Source: JAGOME01 sp039812375
GTDB taxonomy: Bacteria > Actinomycetota > Actinomycetes > Actinomycetales > Dermatophilaceae
Length of the DNA: 64,000 nt
Reading direction: 5' to 3'
Assembly: GCA_039812375.1 (NCBI GenBank)
Contig: JBDIAO010000002.1
Span: 24,479-88,478, forward strand
This document shows positions 15,607 to 24,540 of this stretch, one piece after another; positions within the stretch are counted from its first letter, which is position 1, and every line of letters begins with the position of its first letter. The notes beneath the pieces were generated by a model. That model had not been told where the DNA came from, ran no database searches, and was given only the letters and a program-made list of their open reading frames with translations. The position numbers and the translations under genes are program-made.

Positions 15607-16787
15607 CAGGCCTCCTGCGTTCCCGCGCCCGTTCCCTCGCCGGGGCGCACCAGCCGATCAGGAAGATATGGCGCCGGGTCGAGTCCGATCGCGGTGGCCA
15701 CGTCGGTGCCGGTGAGATGCGCGGCGATGAGATCTGCCGTAGCCGGAGCCAAGCCGATCCCGGCGCCCTCGTGCCCACAGGCGTGCAGCACGGCAGTGTC
15801 GCGCGGGTCCGGCCCAATGACCGGGAGGTGGTCCGGGCAGTAGGGCCGGAAGCCGCGGTAGACCCGCAGCAACCGCACCCCGGCGAGCACCGGGAAGAGC
15901 CGGACCGCCTGCGCTGCGAGCCGGGCAACTGTCCGGGGTGACATCGAGGTGTCGAAGCCGACCCGTTCCCGACTCGCCCCGATCAGGACGGTTCCACCTC
16001 GGGTCCCCTCGACGACACACGAGGTCTCCAGCCCCTCGGTCGACGCAGCGACGTTGGCGACGTAGTCGGCGCTGTAGACCTTGGAGTGCACGGTCGGCGG
16101 CAGCGGTTCGGTGACCAGAACGAACCCCTTGCGCGGTAGGACCGGGACGGCCGCTCCGAGCCGCTCCCCGACCACTGCACCCCACGTGCCGGCACAGTTG
16201 ACGACCGCGTCGGCGCCGACCCGGTCCCCGGTGCTCGTGACGACCCCGCGCAGTCGGCCGGTGTCCGTCCGGTCTGCGGCGACGACCTCGGTGAACGGCC
16301 GGTATGCCGCCCCCTGGCGTTGCGCTGCGGCCAGGACGGCCGCTGCGGCGAGCACCGGCTGGACCTGCGCGTCCTGGGGGTACCAGTAAGCACCGGCAAC
16401 ATCTGGGCTGAGGAAGGGCTCACGGTCCTGGGGTGCGGTTGACCGCTCTGCGACCACCCCGGCCGCCCGCTGGGCTGCGGCCAGCGCTGCGAGCGGGTGC
16501 AGTGCACCTGGGTCGGTGGCGACGACGAGCCCACCTTTGGCCTCCAACTCGAGAGCGTCAGTGCCCAGCTCCGCGCCGAGGTCAGCCCAGCGGCGTCGAC
16601 TCAGCAGGGCGAGATCGAGTTCTGGCCCGGGGTGCTTGTCGGAGACGAGAACGTTGCCCTCCCCCCGACTCGTGGTCCCGGAGCCGACCTGGCCGCGGTC
16701 GAGAACGACGACGTCGAGACCGGCTCGGGCCGCGGCGAGCGCGGTGCAGGAGCCGATGATGCCGGCACCGACGACGACCACCCGCAT
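15603..16787 (-). CDS. DadA-like FAD-dependent oxidoreductase, catalytic subunit of D-hydroxyproline dehydrogenase (HcnC-like)
   Basis: A 394-residue glycine/D-amino-acid oxidase family protein. The FAD-binding Val-Val-Gly-Ala-Gly-Ile-Ile-Gly is at about 4-11, Arg-Gly-Glu-Gly-Asn-Val-Leu near 48, and the C-terminal Cys-Gly-His-Glu-Gly-Ala-Gly-Ile-Gly-Leu-Ala near 340. It is the imino-acid-binding subunit of the three-part dehydrogenase. The ATG at 16787 is chosen because AGGAGG lies 7 bases before it; the GTG at 16805 would put that site inside the gene. It is the first gene of the leftward catabolic series. Confidence 0.88.
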   Translation of the reverse strand: MRVVVVGAGIIGSCTALAAARAGLDVVVLDRGQVGSGTTSRGEGNVLVSDKHPGPELDLALLSRRRWADLGAELGTDALELEAKGGLVVATDPGALHPLAALAAAQRAAGVVAERSTAPQDREPFLSPDVAGAYWYPQDAQVQPVLAAAAVLAAAQRQGAAYRPFTEVVAADRTDTGRLRGVVTSTGDRVGADAVVNCAGTWGAVVGERLGAAVPVLPRKGFVLVTEPLPPTVHSKVYSADYVANVAASTEGLETSCVVEGTRGGTVLIGASRERVGFDTSMSPRTVARLAAQAVRLFPVLAGVRLLRVYRGFRPYCPDHLPVIGPDPRDTAVLHACGHEGAGIGLAPATADLIAAHLTGTDVATAIGLDPAPYLPDRLVRPGEGTGAGTQEAW

Positions 16788-16891
16788 TGCCGCACCTCCT
16801 GACACTGTCCGAACCGTTCCTGGGCACTATGCCACCGCACCGTGCCCCGCGCCTCCGCCAGCTGCGACCCCCGCAGGTCGCCCGGTCACAC

Positions 16892-16897
16892 TAGGGT
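16892..16897 (+). promoter_or_regulatory. candidate -10 box for a leaderless EamA transcript
   Basis: TAGGGT ends 8 bases before the GTG at 16906, the spacing expected of a leaderless actinobacterial mRNA, and no ribosome site is visible in between. No clear -35 box is seen. The call rests on spacing alone. Confidence 0.35.
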
Positions 16898-16905
16898 CGG
16901 ATCGC

Positions 16906-17784
16906 GTGCGCCGTGACGTCCTCATCCCCGCGCCGCTGCTGGTTCTCGCCGCGGTGTTCTCAGTGCAACTCGGCGCAACCCTCGCGGCGATGCTCATCCC
17001 CCGGATCGGTGCCGGCGGCTCGGTCCTGCTCCGGCTGGGGCTCTCCGCGGCCCTCATGCTCGTTGTGGCCCGCCCCGCACTGCGCGGACACACCCGGGCT
17101 GCGTGGCGCACCGTCCTTGCCTTCGGGTTCACCCTCGGGCTGATGAACTTCCTCTTCTACAGCTCGCTGCGATACCTGCCTCTCGGGGTCGCCGTCACCA
17201 TCGAGTTCATCGGCCCCCTCACCCTCGCTGCGATCCTGTCCCGGCGGCTCGGCGACGCCCTTGCGGTCGCTGCAGCCGGCGGCGGCGTCGTCCTCGTCTC
17301 CCGCGCTTTCGAGGTGCCGCTCGCCGAGCTGAGCTGGATCGGACTGGGACTTGGGCTGGCCACCGGCGCGTGCTGGGCGGCATACATCGTGCTGTCCCGC
17401 CGGACCGGACAGGAGTTTCGCTCCGTGCACGGCCTGACCCTCGCGCTGTGCATCGCCACCGTCGTCATCGCACCGGTGGGTGTGCCTTCTGTGCCCAGCT
17501 GGACCGGTGCAGACCTGCTCACCGGCCTCGGGGTCGCGATCCTGTCCTCGGTGCTGCCCTACTCGCTGGAGCTCATCGCCCTGCGCCGACTGACCGAGCA
17601 CGTCTTCGGAATCCTGCTGTCCTTGGAGCCAGCCGTCGGCGCCCTGGCCGGCCGAGTCGTCCTCGGACAGCGGTTGAGCACGCAGCAGATCGTCGGGATC
17701 GCTCTCGTCGTCGTCGCCTCGGTGCTCGTCCTCGGTGTGGGCGCCCGTCGACCCCTGGACCCGGCGGCCGCAACCGGAGACTGA
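16906..17784 (+). CDS. EamA/RhtA-family drug-metabolite or amino-acid exporter
   Basis: A 292-residue membrane protein with about ten hydrophobic segments in two EamA repeats. It includes the conserved Leu-Pro-Leu-Gly-Val-Ala-Val-Thr-Ile-Glu-Phe-Ile-Gly-Pro-Leu near 90 and Leu-Glu-Pro-Ala-Val-Gly-Ala-Leu-Ala-Gly near 245, as in RhtA threonine/homoserine exporters. The GTG at 16906 starts right at the first membrane helix; a much longer open frame to 16516 runs through the divergent gene and is not used. It is divergent from the dehydrogenase genes and could export an amino acid, but the substrate is unknown. Confidence 0.85.
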   Translation: MRRDVLIPAPLLVLAAVFSVQLGATLAAMLIPRIGAGGSVLLRLGLSAALMLVVARPALRGHTRAAWRTVLAFGFTLGLMNFLFYSSLRYLPLGVAVTIEFIGPLTLAAILSRRLGDALAVAAAGGGVVLVSRAFEVPLAELSWIGLGLGLATGACWAAYIVLSRRTGQEFRSVHGLTLALCIATVVIAPVGVPSVPSWTGADLLTGLGVAILSSVLPYSLELIALRRLTEHVFGILLSLEPAVGALAGRVVLGQRLSTQQIVGIALVVVASVLVLGVGARRPLDPAAATGD

Positions 17785-17815
17785 ACCGCCACGAACCGAT
17801 CACGGCGCGGTCGGA

Positions 17816-18826
17816 TCACGGCGCGGTCGGACCGCCGCCTGCGCCGTCAGCGGCGGCTCGCTGGTCCCGTCTCGTCCGGGCCAGGCTGGCCAGCGTCGTC
17901 ACCCCGAGGATCACGACGATCGCGCCCAGACTGACCGCGATGGAGATGTCGGGGACCGGCACGCTCTGACCACCGTTGATGAACGGCAGCTCGTTCTCGT
18001 GCAAGGCGTGCAACAGGAGCTTGACCCCGATAAAGGCGAGGAGCACCGACAAGCCGAGACTGAGGTAGACCAGGCGCTTGAGCAGCCCGCCGAGGAGGAA
18101 GTAGAGCTGGCGCAGTCCCATGAGCGCGAAGAGGTTGGCGACGAGGACGATGTAGGGCTCCCGGGTGAGTCCGTAGATCGCCGGAATCGAGTCGAGGGCG
18201 AAGAGCAGGTCCGTGGTGCCGAGGGCAAGGATGACGAAGAACATCGGGGTGACCAGCCGGCGTCCGTTCTCCACGGTGAGGAGCTTCGTGCCGTGGTATT
18301 CGCTGGTCGCCGGGAAGCGCGCCTCGACAAGCTGCATGAAACGGCTGTCCTCGTACTCGTTGTCGTCACTCTCCCCTTCCTTGACGAGCTTGACTGCGGT
18401 CCAGATGAGGAAGGCCCCGAAGACATAGAAGACCCAGCTGAAGGCGTCGATCGCGGCAGCACCAGCCCAGATGAACAGTCCGCGCAAGACGATGGCGATG
18501 ATGATCCCGACCATGAGCGCGTACTGCTGGAGCTGCTCTGGCACCGCGAAGCGGGCCATGATGAGCAGGAAGATGAAGAGGTTGTCCACTGACAGCGAGT
18601 ACTCGGTGAGCCACCCGGCGAAGAACTCCCCGGCGTAACGGCTGCCGGCGACATACCACATGCCGAGGCCGAAGAGGATCGCCATCGAGATGTAGAAGCC
18701 GAGCGCCACACCGGTCTCCCGGTTCGAGGGCCGGTGCGGGCGCCGGGCGATGATCGCCACGTCGATGAGCAGGAATACTGCGGCACCGACCAGGGTCACT
18801 ACCCAGACCCAGGTGGGAATGGTCAT
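17816..18826 (-). CDS. TerC-family integral membrane protein
   Basis: A 336-residue TerC protein with about nine membrane helices. It contains the family motifs Glu-Tyr-Ser-Leu-Ser-Val-Asp-Asn-Leu-Phe near 70 and Thr-Asp-Leu-Leu-Phe-Ala-Leu-Asp-Ser-Ile-Pro-Ala near 205, whose acidic residues are thought to bind metal ions. Relatives take part in tellurite resistance and in manganese export. The ATG at 18826 has GGAGG 8 bases upstream. Its position next to uvrB is common in actinobacteria. Confidence 0.9.
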   Translation of the reverse strand: MTIPTWVWVVTLVGAAVFLLIDVAIIARRPHRPSNRETGVALGFYISMAILFGLGMWYVAGSRYAGEFFAGWLTEYSLSVDNLFIFLLIMARFAVPEQLQQYALMVGIIIAIVLRGLFIWAGAAAIDAFSWVFYVFGAFLIWTAVKLVKEGESDDNEYEDSRFMQLVEARFPATSEYHGTKLLTVENGRRLVTPMFFVILALGTTDLLFALDSIPAIYGLTREPYIVLVANLFALMGLRQLYFLLGGLLKRLVYLSLGLSVLLAFIGVKLLLHALHENELPFINGGQSVPVPDISIAVSLGAIVVILGVTTLASLARTRRDQRAAADGAGGGPTAP

Positions 18827-18972
18827 CGAGAAGTCCTCCCGCACGCGGGCTTGCGCAGACAGTAGCCCCGGCCCTGGCGCCCGTCCGCCGAGGTGATCGA
18901 CATGACGGCCAGTATGCCGCCCACCTCCGGACCACGAGTCACCGACCCGGTAGGGCTGGGTGGGCCGAGGCG

Positions 18973-21087
18973 TCAGCGCGTGGCCGCGCTCATCTGCCGG
19001 AGCTCCTTCTTCAGCTCGGCAATTTCGTCACGGAGCCGGGCGGCCAGCTCGAAATGCAAGTCGGTCGCAGCCTGGTGCATCTGGCTGGTGAGCTCCCCGA
19101 TGAGACTCGCCAACTCGGCCTGCGGCAGTTCACCGAGCCGGGCGGATCCCAGCACCTGGATGTCGGCGACCATCGCGCCGCGACCCCCTCGCCCGCCGTC
19201 AGCCTTTCCTCGGGACCGGGACCGTCCAGATCCGAGCAGGGTCTGGGTGTCGGCGTCCTCGCGCTGAAGCATGTCGGTGATATCCGCGATCTTCTTGCGC
19301 AACGGTTGTGGGTCCACCCCGCGGTCAGCGTTCCAGGCGAGCTGGATCTCCCTACGCCGGTTGGTTTCCTCGACGGCCTCGGCCATCGAAGGAGTGAGTT
19401 GGTCGGCATACATGTGCACCTGGCCGGACACGTTGCGTGCGGCTCGGCCGATTGTTTGGATCAGCGAACGGGCAGAGCGCAGGAAGCCCTCCTTGTCGGC
19501 ATCAAGGATGCTGACCAAGGAGACCTCGGGAAGGTCGAGCCCCTCGCGGAGCAGGTTGATCCCGACCAGGACGTCGTACTCCCCCAGGCGCAGCTCGCGC
19601 AGCAGTTCGACCCGGCGCAGGGTGTCGATGTCGGAGTGCAGATAGCGCACTCGCACCCCCTTGTCGAGCAGGTAGTCGGTCAGGTCCTCGGCCATCTTCT
19701 TGGTCAAGGTGGTCACGAGGACCCGCTCGTCGCGCTCTGCCCGAAGGCCGATCTCGTGCAGGAGGTCGTCGATCTGCCCCTTGGTCGGCTTGAGAACGAT
19801 CTCCGGGTCGACCAGGCCGGTCGGGCGGATAATCTGCTCGACGTGTCCGCGGGACTTCGCCAGTTCGTAGGGACCCGGGGTGGCCGAGAGATAGACGGTC
19901 TGGCCGATCCGCTCGAGGAACTCCTCCCACTTCAAGGGCCGGTTGTCCATCGCCGAAGGCAGCCGGAAGCCGTGCTCGACGAGGGTGCGCTTGCGGGACA
20001 TGTCGCCCTCGTACATAGCCCCGATCTGCGGCACGGTGACGTGCGACTCGTCGATGACGAGCAGGAAGTCCTCGGGGAAGTAGTCGAGCAGACAGTTCGG
20101 GGCGCTGCCCCGGGTCCGCCCGTCGAGGTGCATCGAGTAGTTCTCGATGCCCGAACAGGACCCGACCTGGCGCATCATCTCGATGTCATAGGTGGTGCGC
20201 ATCCGCAGCCGCTGCGCCTCGAGCAACTTGCCCTGATGCTCGAACTCGGCGAGCCGCTCGGCGAGTTCTGCCTCGATCCCGCAGATCGCCCGCTCCATCC
20301 GCTCCGGGCCGGCGATGTAGTGCGAGGCGGGGAAGACGTACATCTCCTGCTCCTCGCGGACCACTTCACCGGTCAGCGGATGCAGGGTGTGCAGGGCCTC
20401 GACCTCGTCACCGAAGAACTCGATGCGCAGCGCGAGCTCCTCGTACATCGGGATGATCTCCACGGTATCGCCGCGCACCCGGAAAGTGCCGCGGGTGAAG
20501 GCGAGATCGTTGCGGGTGTACTGCATCCCGACGAACCTGCGGAGCAGTTCGTCCCGGTCGATGACGTCCCCCCTCCGCAGCGCCACCATCCGGTCGACGT
20601 ACTCCTGCGGGGTCCCCAGTCCGTAGATGCACGACACGGAGGCCACGACGATGACGTCGCGACGGGTGAGTAATGAGTTGGTCGCGCTGTGCCGCAGTCG
20701 TTCGACCTCGTCGTTGATCGAGGAGTCCTTCTCGATGTAGGTGTCCGTCTGCGGGACGTAGGCCTCCGGCTGGTAGTAGTCGTAGTAGCTGACGAAATAT
20801 TCGACGGCATTGTGCGGCAGCAGCTCCCGGAACTCGTTGGCGAGCTGGGCGGCGAGGGTCTTGTTCGGGGCCATGACCAGAGTGGGCCGTTGCACTTGCT
20901 CGATGAGCCATGCGGTCGTCGCCGACTTCCCGGTCCCGGTGGCGCCGAGCAGGACGATGTCCTGCTCCCCGGCTCCGATCCGCTGCGCGAGCTCGGCGAT
21001 CGCCGCTGGCTGGTCCCCCGCGGGCGCGAAGTCGGAGACGACTTCGAAGGGCGCGACGCGGCGCTGCAGATCGGTGGTCGGGCGCAT
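18973..21087 (-). CDS. uvrB: excinuclease ABC subunit B
   Basis: A 704-residue UvrB, the damage-verifying helicase of nucleotide excision repair. Walker A Gly-Ala-Thr-Gly-Thr-Gly-Lys-Ser is near residue 50. The beta-hairpin region Tyr-Tyr-Asp-Tyr-Tyr-Gln-Pro-Glu-Ala-Tyr is near 103, the Asp-Glu-Ser-His box near 350, and the helicase motif Gln-Thr-Ile-Gly-Arg-Ala-Ala-Arg-Asn near 550. A C-terminal UVR motif (Leu-Thr-Ser-Gln-Met-His-Gln-Ala) that contacts UvrA and UvrC completes it. Length is normal for actinobacteria. It is divergent from the oxidoreductase gene; the LexA-type box one might expect was not recognised in the short leader. Confidence 0.98.
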   Translation of the reverse strand: MRPTTDLQRRVAPFEVVSDFAPAGDQPAAIAELAQRIGAGEQDIVLLGATGTGKSATTAWLIEQVQRPTLVMAPNKTLAAQLANEFRELLPHNAVEYFVSYYDYYQPEAYVPQTDTYIEKDSSINDEVERLRHSATNSLLTRRDVIVVASVSCIYGLGTPQEYVDRMVALRRGDVIDRDELLRRFVGMQYTRNDLAFTRGTFRVRGDTVEIIPMYEELALRIEFFGDEVEALHTLHPLTGEVVREEQEMYVFPASHYIAGPERMERAICGIEAELAERLAEFEHQGKLLEAQRLRMRTTYDIEMMRQVGSCSGIENYSMHLDGRTRGSAPNCLLDYFPEDFLLVIDESHVTVPQIGAMYEGDMSRKRTLVEHGFRLPSAMDNRPLKWEEFLERIGQTVYLSATPGPYELAKSRGHVEQIIRPTGLVDPEIVLKPTKGQIDDLLHEIGLRAERDERVLVTTLTKKMAEDLTDYLLDKGVRVRYLHSDIDTLRRVELLRELRLGEYDVLVGINLLREGLDLPEVSLVSILDADKEGFLRSARSLIQTIGRAARNVSGQVHMYADQLTPSMAEAVEETNRRREIQLAWNADRGVDPQPLRKKIADITDMLQREDADTQTLLGSGRSRSRGKADGGRGGRGAMVADIQVLGSARLGELPQAELASLIGELTSQMHQAATDLHFELAARLRDEIAELKKELRQMSAATR

Positions 21088-21146
21088 GACTCAACGGTAT
21101 GCCGCCTCACCGACACCAGCGCACGGCATACGGGACGATGGACGGC

Positions 21147-22202
21147 ATGACGACCCTGCCGAGCCCACGCACGCCCGATCCCATGACTGCTCCCCCGTTG
21201 CGTTGGGGGATCCTTGGCCCGGGCGGGATTGCCCGCACGATGGTCACTGCCCTGCGCAGCTGCACCCGCCAGCAGGTCGTCGCGGTCGGCTCCCGTGACC
21301 CCGGGCGCGCTCGGGCTTTCGCGGGGGAGTTCGGGATCGGCACGGCATACGGCAGCTATGCCGAGCTTGTCGCCGACCCAGCCGTCGACGTCGTCTACGT
21401 CGCCACCCCACACAGTGCGCACCGGGAGCACGCTCTGCTGGCACTGGGCGCGGGCAAGCCGGTCCTGGTGGAGAAGGCGTTCGCCCGCAACGTAACCGAG
21501 GCTCGCGAGATCGTCACAGGGGCAGCGGAGCGAGGCCTGTTCTGCATGGAGGGCTTGTGGACCCGCTTCCTGCCCGGGACGGACATCATCCGCCGCTGCC
21601 TTGACGACGGCCTGCTCGGCGACGTCGAGGTGGTCCTTGCCGACCACGGCCAACCGCTGTATCCGAACGGGCCGGCCCGGCTCACCGACCCGGCGCTGGC
21701 CGGCGGCGCCTTGCTCGACCTGGGGGTCTATCCCCTGCACTTGGCTGCGTTCGCGCTCGGCGGGATCGCGTCGGTGTCGGCCACAGGACACCTCACCCCC
21801 GAGGGGGTTGATGCCGCCGAGGCTATGGTCGTCACCGGCCGGCGTGGGGGGCTCGGCGTACTGCATGCGACGATGACTGCCCGCACGGCGACCGTGGCAA
21901 GTATCGCCGGCACCCGCGGCAGACTGGACCTCGGGGAACGCACCCAGTGGCGGGGCCGTTGGTACGCTCCGACCGTCATCCGCTACCAAGGGCGCGATGA
22001 ACCCGCGAGCACCCACTGGGCGCCCGATCCCGAGCCCGACGTGGCGCTGCTCGGTCTGCATTTCGAGGCCTGCGAGGCGGCCCGCTGCATCGCCGCAGGG
22101 CTCACCGAGACCACTCTGCTCCCCCTGGCCGAGACCGTGGCCGTCATGGAGATCATGGACGAGGTGCGCCGCCAGCTCGGGGTCCGTTACCCCGGCGAGT
22201 GA
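21147..22202 (+). CDS. Gfo/Idh/MocA-family NAD(P)-dependent oxidoreductase
   Basis: A 351-residue oxidoreductase. An N-terminal Rossmann fold has Gly-Ile-Leu-Gly-Pro-Gly-Gly-Ile-Ala near residue 18 and the conserved Glu-Lys-Ala-Phe (the EKP-type lysine) near 109. A C-terminal alpha/beta domain with Gly-Gly-Ala-Leu-Leu-Asp-Leu-Gly-Val-Tyr-Pro follows, as in dihydrodiol dehydrogenase-like members. Sugar or cyclitol derivatives are the usual substrates. The start is uncertain: ATGs at 21138, 21147 and 21183 are in frame and none has a good ribosome site. Confidence 0.85.
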   Translation: MTTLPSPRTPDPMTAPPLRWGILGPGGIARTMVTALRSCTRQQVVAVGSRDPGRARAFAGEFGIGTAYGSYAELVADPAVDVVYVATPHSAHREHALLALGAGKPVLVEKAFARNVTEAREIVTGAAERGLFCMEGLWTRFLPGTDIIRRCLDDGLLGDVEVVLADHGQPLYPNGPARLTDPALAGGALLDLGVYPLHLAAFALGGIASVSATGHLTPEGVDAAEAMVVTGRRGGLGVLHATMTARTATVASIAGTRGRLDLGERTQWRGRWYAPTVIRYQGRDEPASTHWAPDPEPDVALLGLHFEACEAARCIAAGLTETTLLPLAETVAVMEIMDEVRRQLGVRYPGE

Positions 22203-22272
22203 CCCGGTCGCGCGTCCCAGCACCTGAGACCCCGGAACCCTTGCGATACCCCGGAAACCTTCCCTGGTCTCG

Positions 22273-22303
22273 CCACGATTTCGGGATGATCCCGAAATCG
22301 TGG
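22273..22303. terminator. 31-bp perfect palindrome between convergent genes, likely bidirectional terminator
   Basis: Two 15-base arms, CCACGATTTCGGGAT at 22273-22287 and its exact reverse complement at 22289-22303, flank a single G. The RNA would form a long GC-rich hairpin from either strand. There is no T-tract. It lies 70 bp after the oxidoreductase stop and 39 bp before the arginase stop, the expected place for a shared terminator. Confidence 0.75.
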
Positions 22304-22342
22304 GGCGGGTGGGGTCAGTGCTGCCGGCGCTGCAGAGCCGGG

Positions 22343-23284
22343 TCAGTGCTGCATGCGCATCAGGGTCGACTTACCGAAGAGGCTCTCCAGGAGGTCGACC
22401 GCGAGCTCCGCCGTGGAGTTCCGGGCGTCCAGGGCCGGGTTGAGCTCGACGATATCGATCGAGCCGAGCAGGCCGGTGTCGGCGATCATCTCCATGCACA
22501 GCTGGGCCTCCCGGTACGTGGGCCCACCGCGCACCGGCGTGCCCACCCCGGGCGCGATCCGCGGGTCGATGAAGTCGAGGTCGAGGCTCACGTGCAGGTG
22601 GGTGTCGTCCTCGAGATCCGCCAGCGCCCGTTTCATCACCTTGCGCATGGACACCTCGTCGATGTAGCGCATGTCGAAGCAGGAGACCCCGACCTCCTGG
22701 AGCAGCTCCTTCTCACCCTGGTCGACCGAGCGCAGACCGATCTGGCGCACCTCGTGCGCCGTCATCGCCGGGGCCCGACCGGAGAGCTCGACGAGCTCCT
22801 CGGGACCGCGCCCGAGCAGGCAGGCAACCGGCATCCCGTGCATGTTCCCGCTCGGGGTGATGGCGGCGGTGTTGAAGTCGGCGTGCGCATCGAACCAGAG
22901 CACCCGCAGCGGCCGGCCCTGCTCGCGGCAGTGCCGCACGACGGCGCTGATCGAGCCGACCGCCAGGCAGTGGTCACCGCCGAGGGTGATCGGCAACCGC
23001 CCGGACCCGAGCTCGGCGGAGACCGCGTCGTGCAGGGTCCGGTTCCACTCGACGACCTGGGGCAGGTGACGGTAGCCGTCGACTGGCGGGAGCATCGGGT
23101 TGTCCGGGCCCGCGATGTCCCCGCAATCCTTGACGTCGTTGCCGAAAGCCTCGAGCGCCTTCACGACGCCGGCCACCCGCAGGGCGCCCGGTCCCAGGCG
23201 GGCTCCGATGACGCTCGCGCCGATGTCGGTGGGGGCCCCGATGAGGCTGATGCTGCGGGACTGGGGGGAGCGAAGCGGTGTCAC
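22343..23284 (-). CDS. rocF: arginase/ureohydrolase
   Basis: A 313-residue ureohydrolase. The binuclear manganese site is complete: Gly-Gly-Asp-His near 120, Phe-Asp-Ala-His-Ala-Asp-Phe-Asn near 147, and Ser-Leu-Asp-Leu-Asp-Phe-Ile-Asp-Pro near 240. The C-terminal Glu-Leu-Asn-Pro-Ala-Leu-Asp followed by Thr-Ala-Glu-Leu-Ala-Val and Leu-Phe-Gly-Lys is the arginase rather than agmatinase pattern. It splits arginine into ornithine and urea. The GTG at 23284 has GAGAGG about 12 bases upstream; the longer frame would overlap coaE. Formimidoylglutamase or agmatinase are less likely. Confidence 0.85.
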   Translation of the reverse strand: MTPLRSPQSRSISLIGAPTDIGASVIGARLGPGALRVAGVVKALEAFGNDVKDCGDIAGPDNPMLPPVDGYRHLPQVVEWNRTLHDAVSAELGSGRLPITLGGDHCLAVGSISAVVRHCREQGRPLRVLWFDAHADFNTAAITPSGNMHGMPVACLLGRGPEELVELSGRAPAMTAHEVRQIGLRSVDQGEKELLQEVGVSCFDMRYIDEVSMRKVMKRALADLEDDTHLHVSLDLDFIDPRIAPGVGTPVRGGPTYREAQLCMEMIADTGLLGSIDIVELNPALDARNSTAELAVDLLESLFGKSTLMRMQH

Positions 23285-23342
23285 GGCGGCTGGTGACCTC
23301 TCGTCGTTCAGGGCCGCGGCCCGGGTCCGCAGCTGCCGGTGA

Positions 23343-24530
23343 TCACGATAGACCCGTCGGCCCGGCTTCGCGGGTCTCGACGCAGGCGGCGATCCGGGCG
23401 TGCACGGCGTCGAACCACGGTTCCTTGGCCTGCGCGTACTCCTGCGTGGTGGCGCACCGTGCGGCCAGGTCCGCCTTGGCCCGAGCGTACTCATCCCGCA
23501 GCGCCGGGTCCTCACGCAGCAGGTCCCGGAAGGCTAGGGCCCACCGCCACCCCGGTGAGCCGACCTGGCGGACGTGCACCTGGGTGATCCGGCCAGGGTC
23601 GGCGTTGCCGTAGAAGCGTTTGGGCCACGTGGCACCCTCCTTCGACCGGTCGGCGCGGATGCCGGGGACGAGCACGAAGCCTGCCGCGAGCATGGCGCCG
23701 GTGAACTGCGGCGCGTCGGCCACCGCGAGATCCTCGACGCCGACCTGCAGGTCGATGACGTCCTTGGCGGCCAGACCGGGAACCGCGGTCGAGCCGATGT
23801 GTTCAATCTCCTGCACCTGCTCCCCCAGGGCGTGCCGGATCCGGGCGGTCAGGCGGGCCGCCTGGACCGGCCAGGCGGCATCCGGCGGGCTGAGCACGGG
23901 TCGGGCAAGGACTGAGCGAATGCCGCGAGCCAGGTTCTCCTCGAACGGCACGAGCCGCTCCCGCCAGAGTCGGCGGACCGCGTCCGCCAGTTCTGCCACG
24001 GTGCCCTCGTTGTCGAGCCACACGTCCGCCGCGGCACGGCGTTGCTCGTCGCTCGCCTGGGCCCCGATCCGGGCCCGGGCATCCCGCGGGGCCATCGCGC
24101 GCAGGGTGACCAACCGCTCGAACCGGGTAGTCTCGCTCGCGCCGACGACGACCACCAGGTGGTACTCCCCCGTCATCGCCTTTTCGACGAGCAGGGGCAT
24201 GTCGTGCACGAGGATGCCGCCGGGCGCAGCGGCCATGAGCTGAGCGGTGCGGGCCCAGATCGCCGGGTGGGTGATCCCCTCGAGATCGGCCAGCGCGCCA
24301 GGGTCGCCGAAGACGATCCGCCCCAGCGCAGGTCGGTCCAGGGCCCCGTCGGAGCCGATGATCCCCGGTCCGAACCGCTGCACGATGGCTGCCAGCGCCG
24401 CAGACCCCGGTTCGACGACCTCCCGGGCCACCACGTCCGCATCGATCACCCTCGCGCCCAGCCGCACCAACTCGCGCGAAACGGTCGACTTGCCCGAGCC
24501 GATGCCCCCCGTGAGGCCCACGCGCACCAT
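23343..24530 (-). CDS. coaE: dephospho-CoA kinase fused to a GrpB/UPF0157 domain
   Basis: A 395-residue two-domain protein. Residues 1-200 are dephospho-CoA kinase, the last step of coenzyme A synthesis, with the P-loop Gly-Gly-Ile-Gly-Ser-Gly-Lys-Ser-Thr at 8-16 and Asp-Ala-Asp near 33. Residues of about 215-390 are a GrpB (UPF0157) nucleotidyltransferase-fold domain with Ile-Glu-His-Ile-Gly-Ser-Thr-Ala-Val-Pro-Gly-Leu. The same fusion is known in mycobacteria and other actinobacteria. The ATG at 24530 immediately precedes the P-loop; upstream codons are another frame's sequence. It lies 10 bp after mtnA. Confidence 0.95.
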   Translation of the reverse strand: MVRVGLTGGIGSGKSTVSRELVRLGARVIDADVVAREVVEPGSAALAAIVQRFGPGIIGSDGALDRPALGRIVFGDPGALADLEGITHPAIWARTAQLMAAAPGGILVHDMPLLVEKAMTGEYHLVVVVGASETTRFERLVTLRAMAPRDARARIGAQASDEQRRAAADVWLDNEGTVAELADAVRRLWRERLVPFEENLARGIRSVLARPVLSPPDAAWPVQAARLTARIRHALGEQVQEIEHIGSTAVPGLAAKDVIDLQVGVEDLAVADAPQFTGAMLAAGFVLVPGIRADRSKEGATWPKRFYGNADPGRITQVHVRQVGSPGWRWALAFRDLLREDPALRDEYARAKADLAARCATTQEYAQAKEPWFDAVHARIAACVETREAGPTGLS

Positions 24531-24540
24531 GACCCGCCCC

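Noticed and set aside
18827..18972. A manganese riboswitch ahead of terC
   Set aside because: No aptamer signature was found in the short leader.
20373..22223. A 616-codon leftward open frame
   Set aside because: It overlaps uvrB in another frame and runs antisense through the oxidoreductase gene; no family features.
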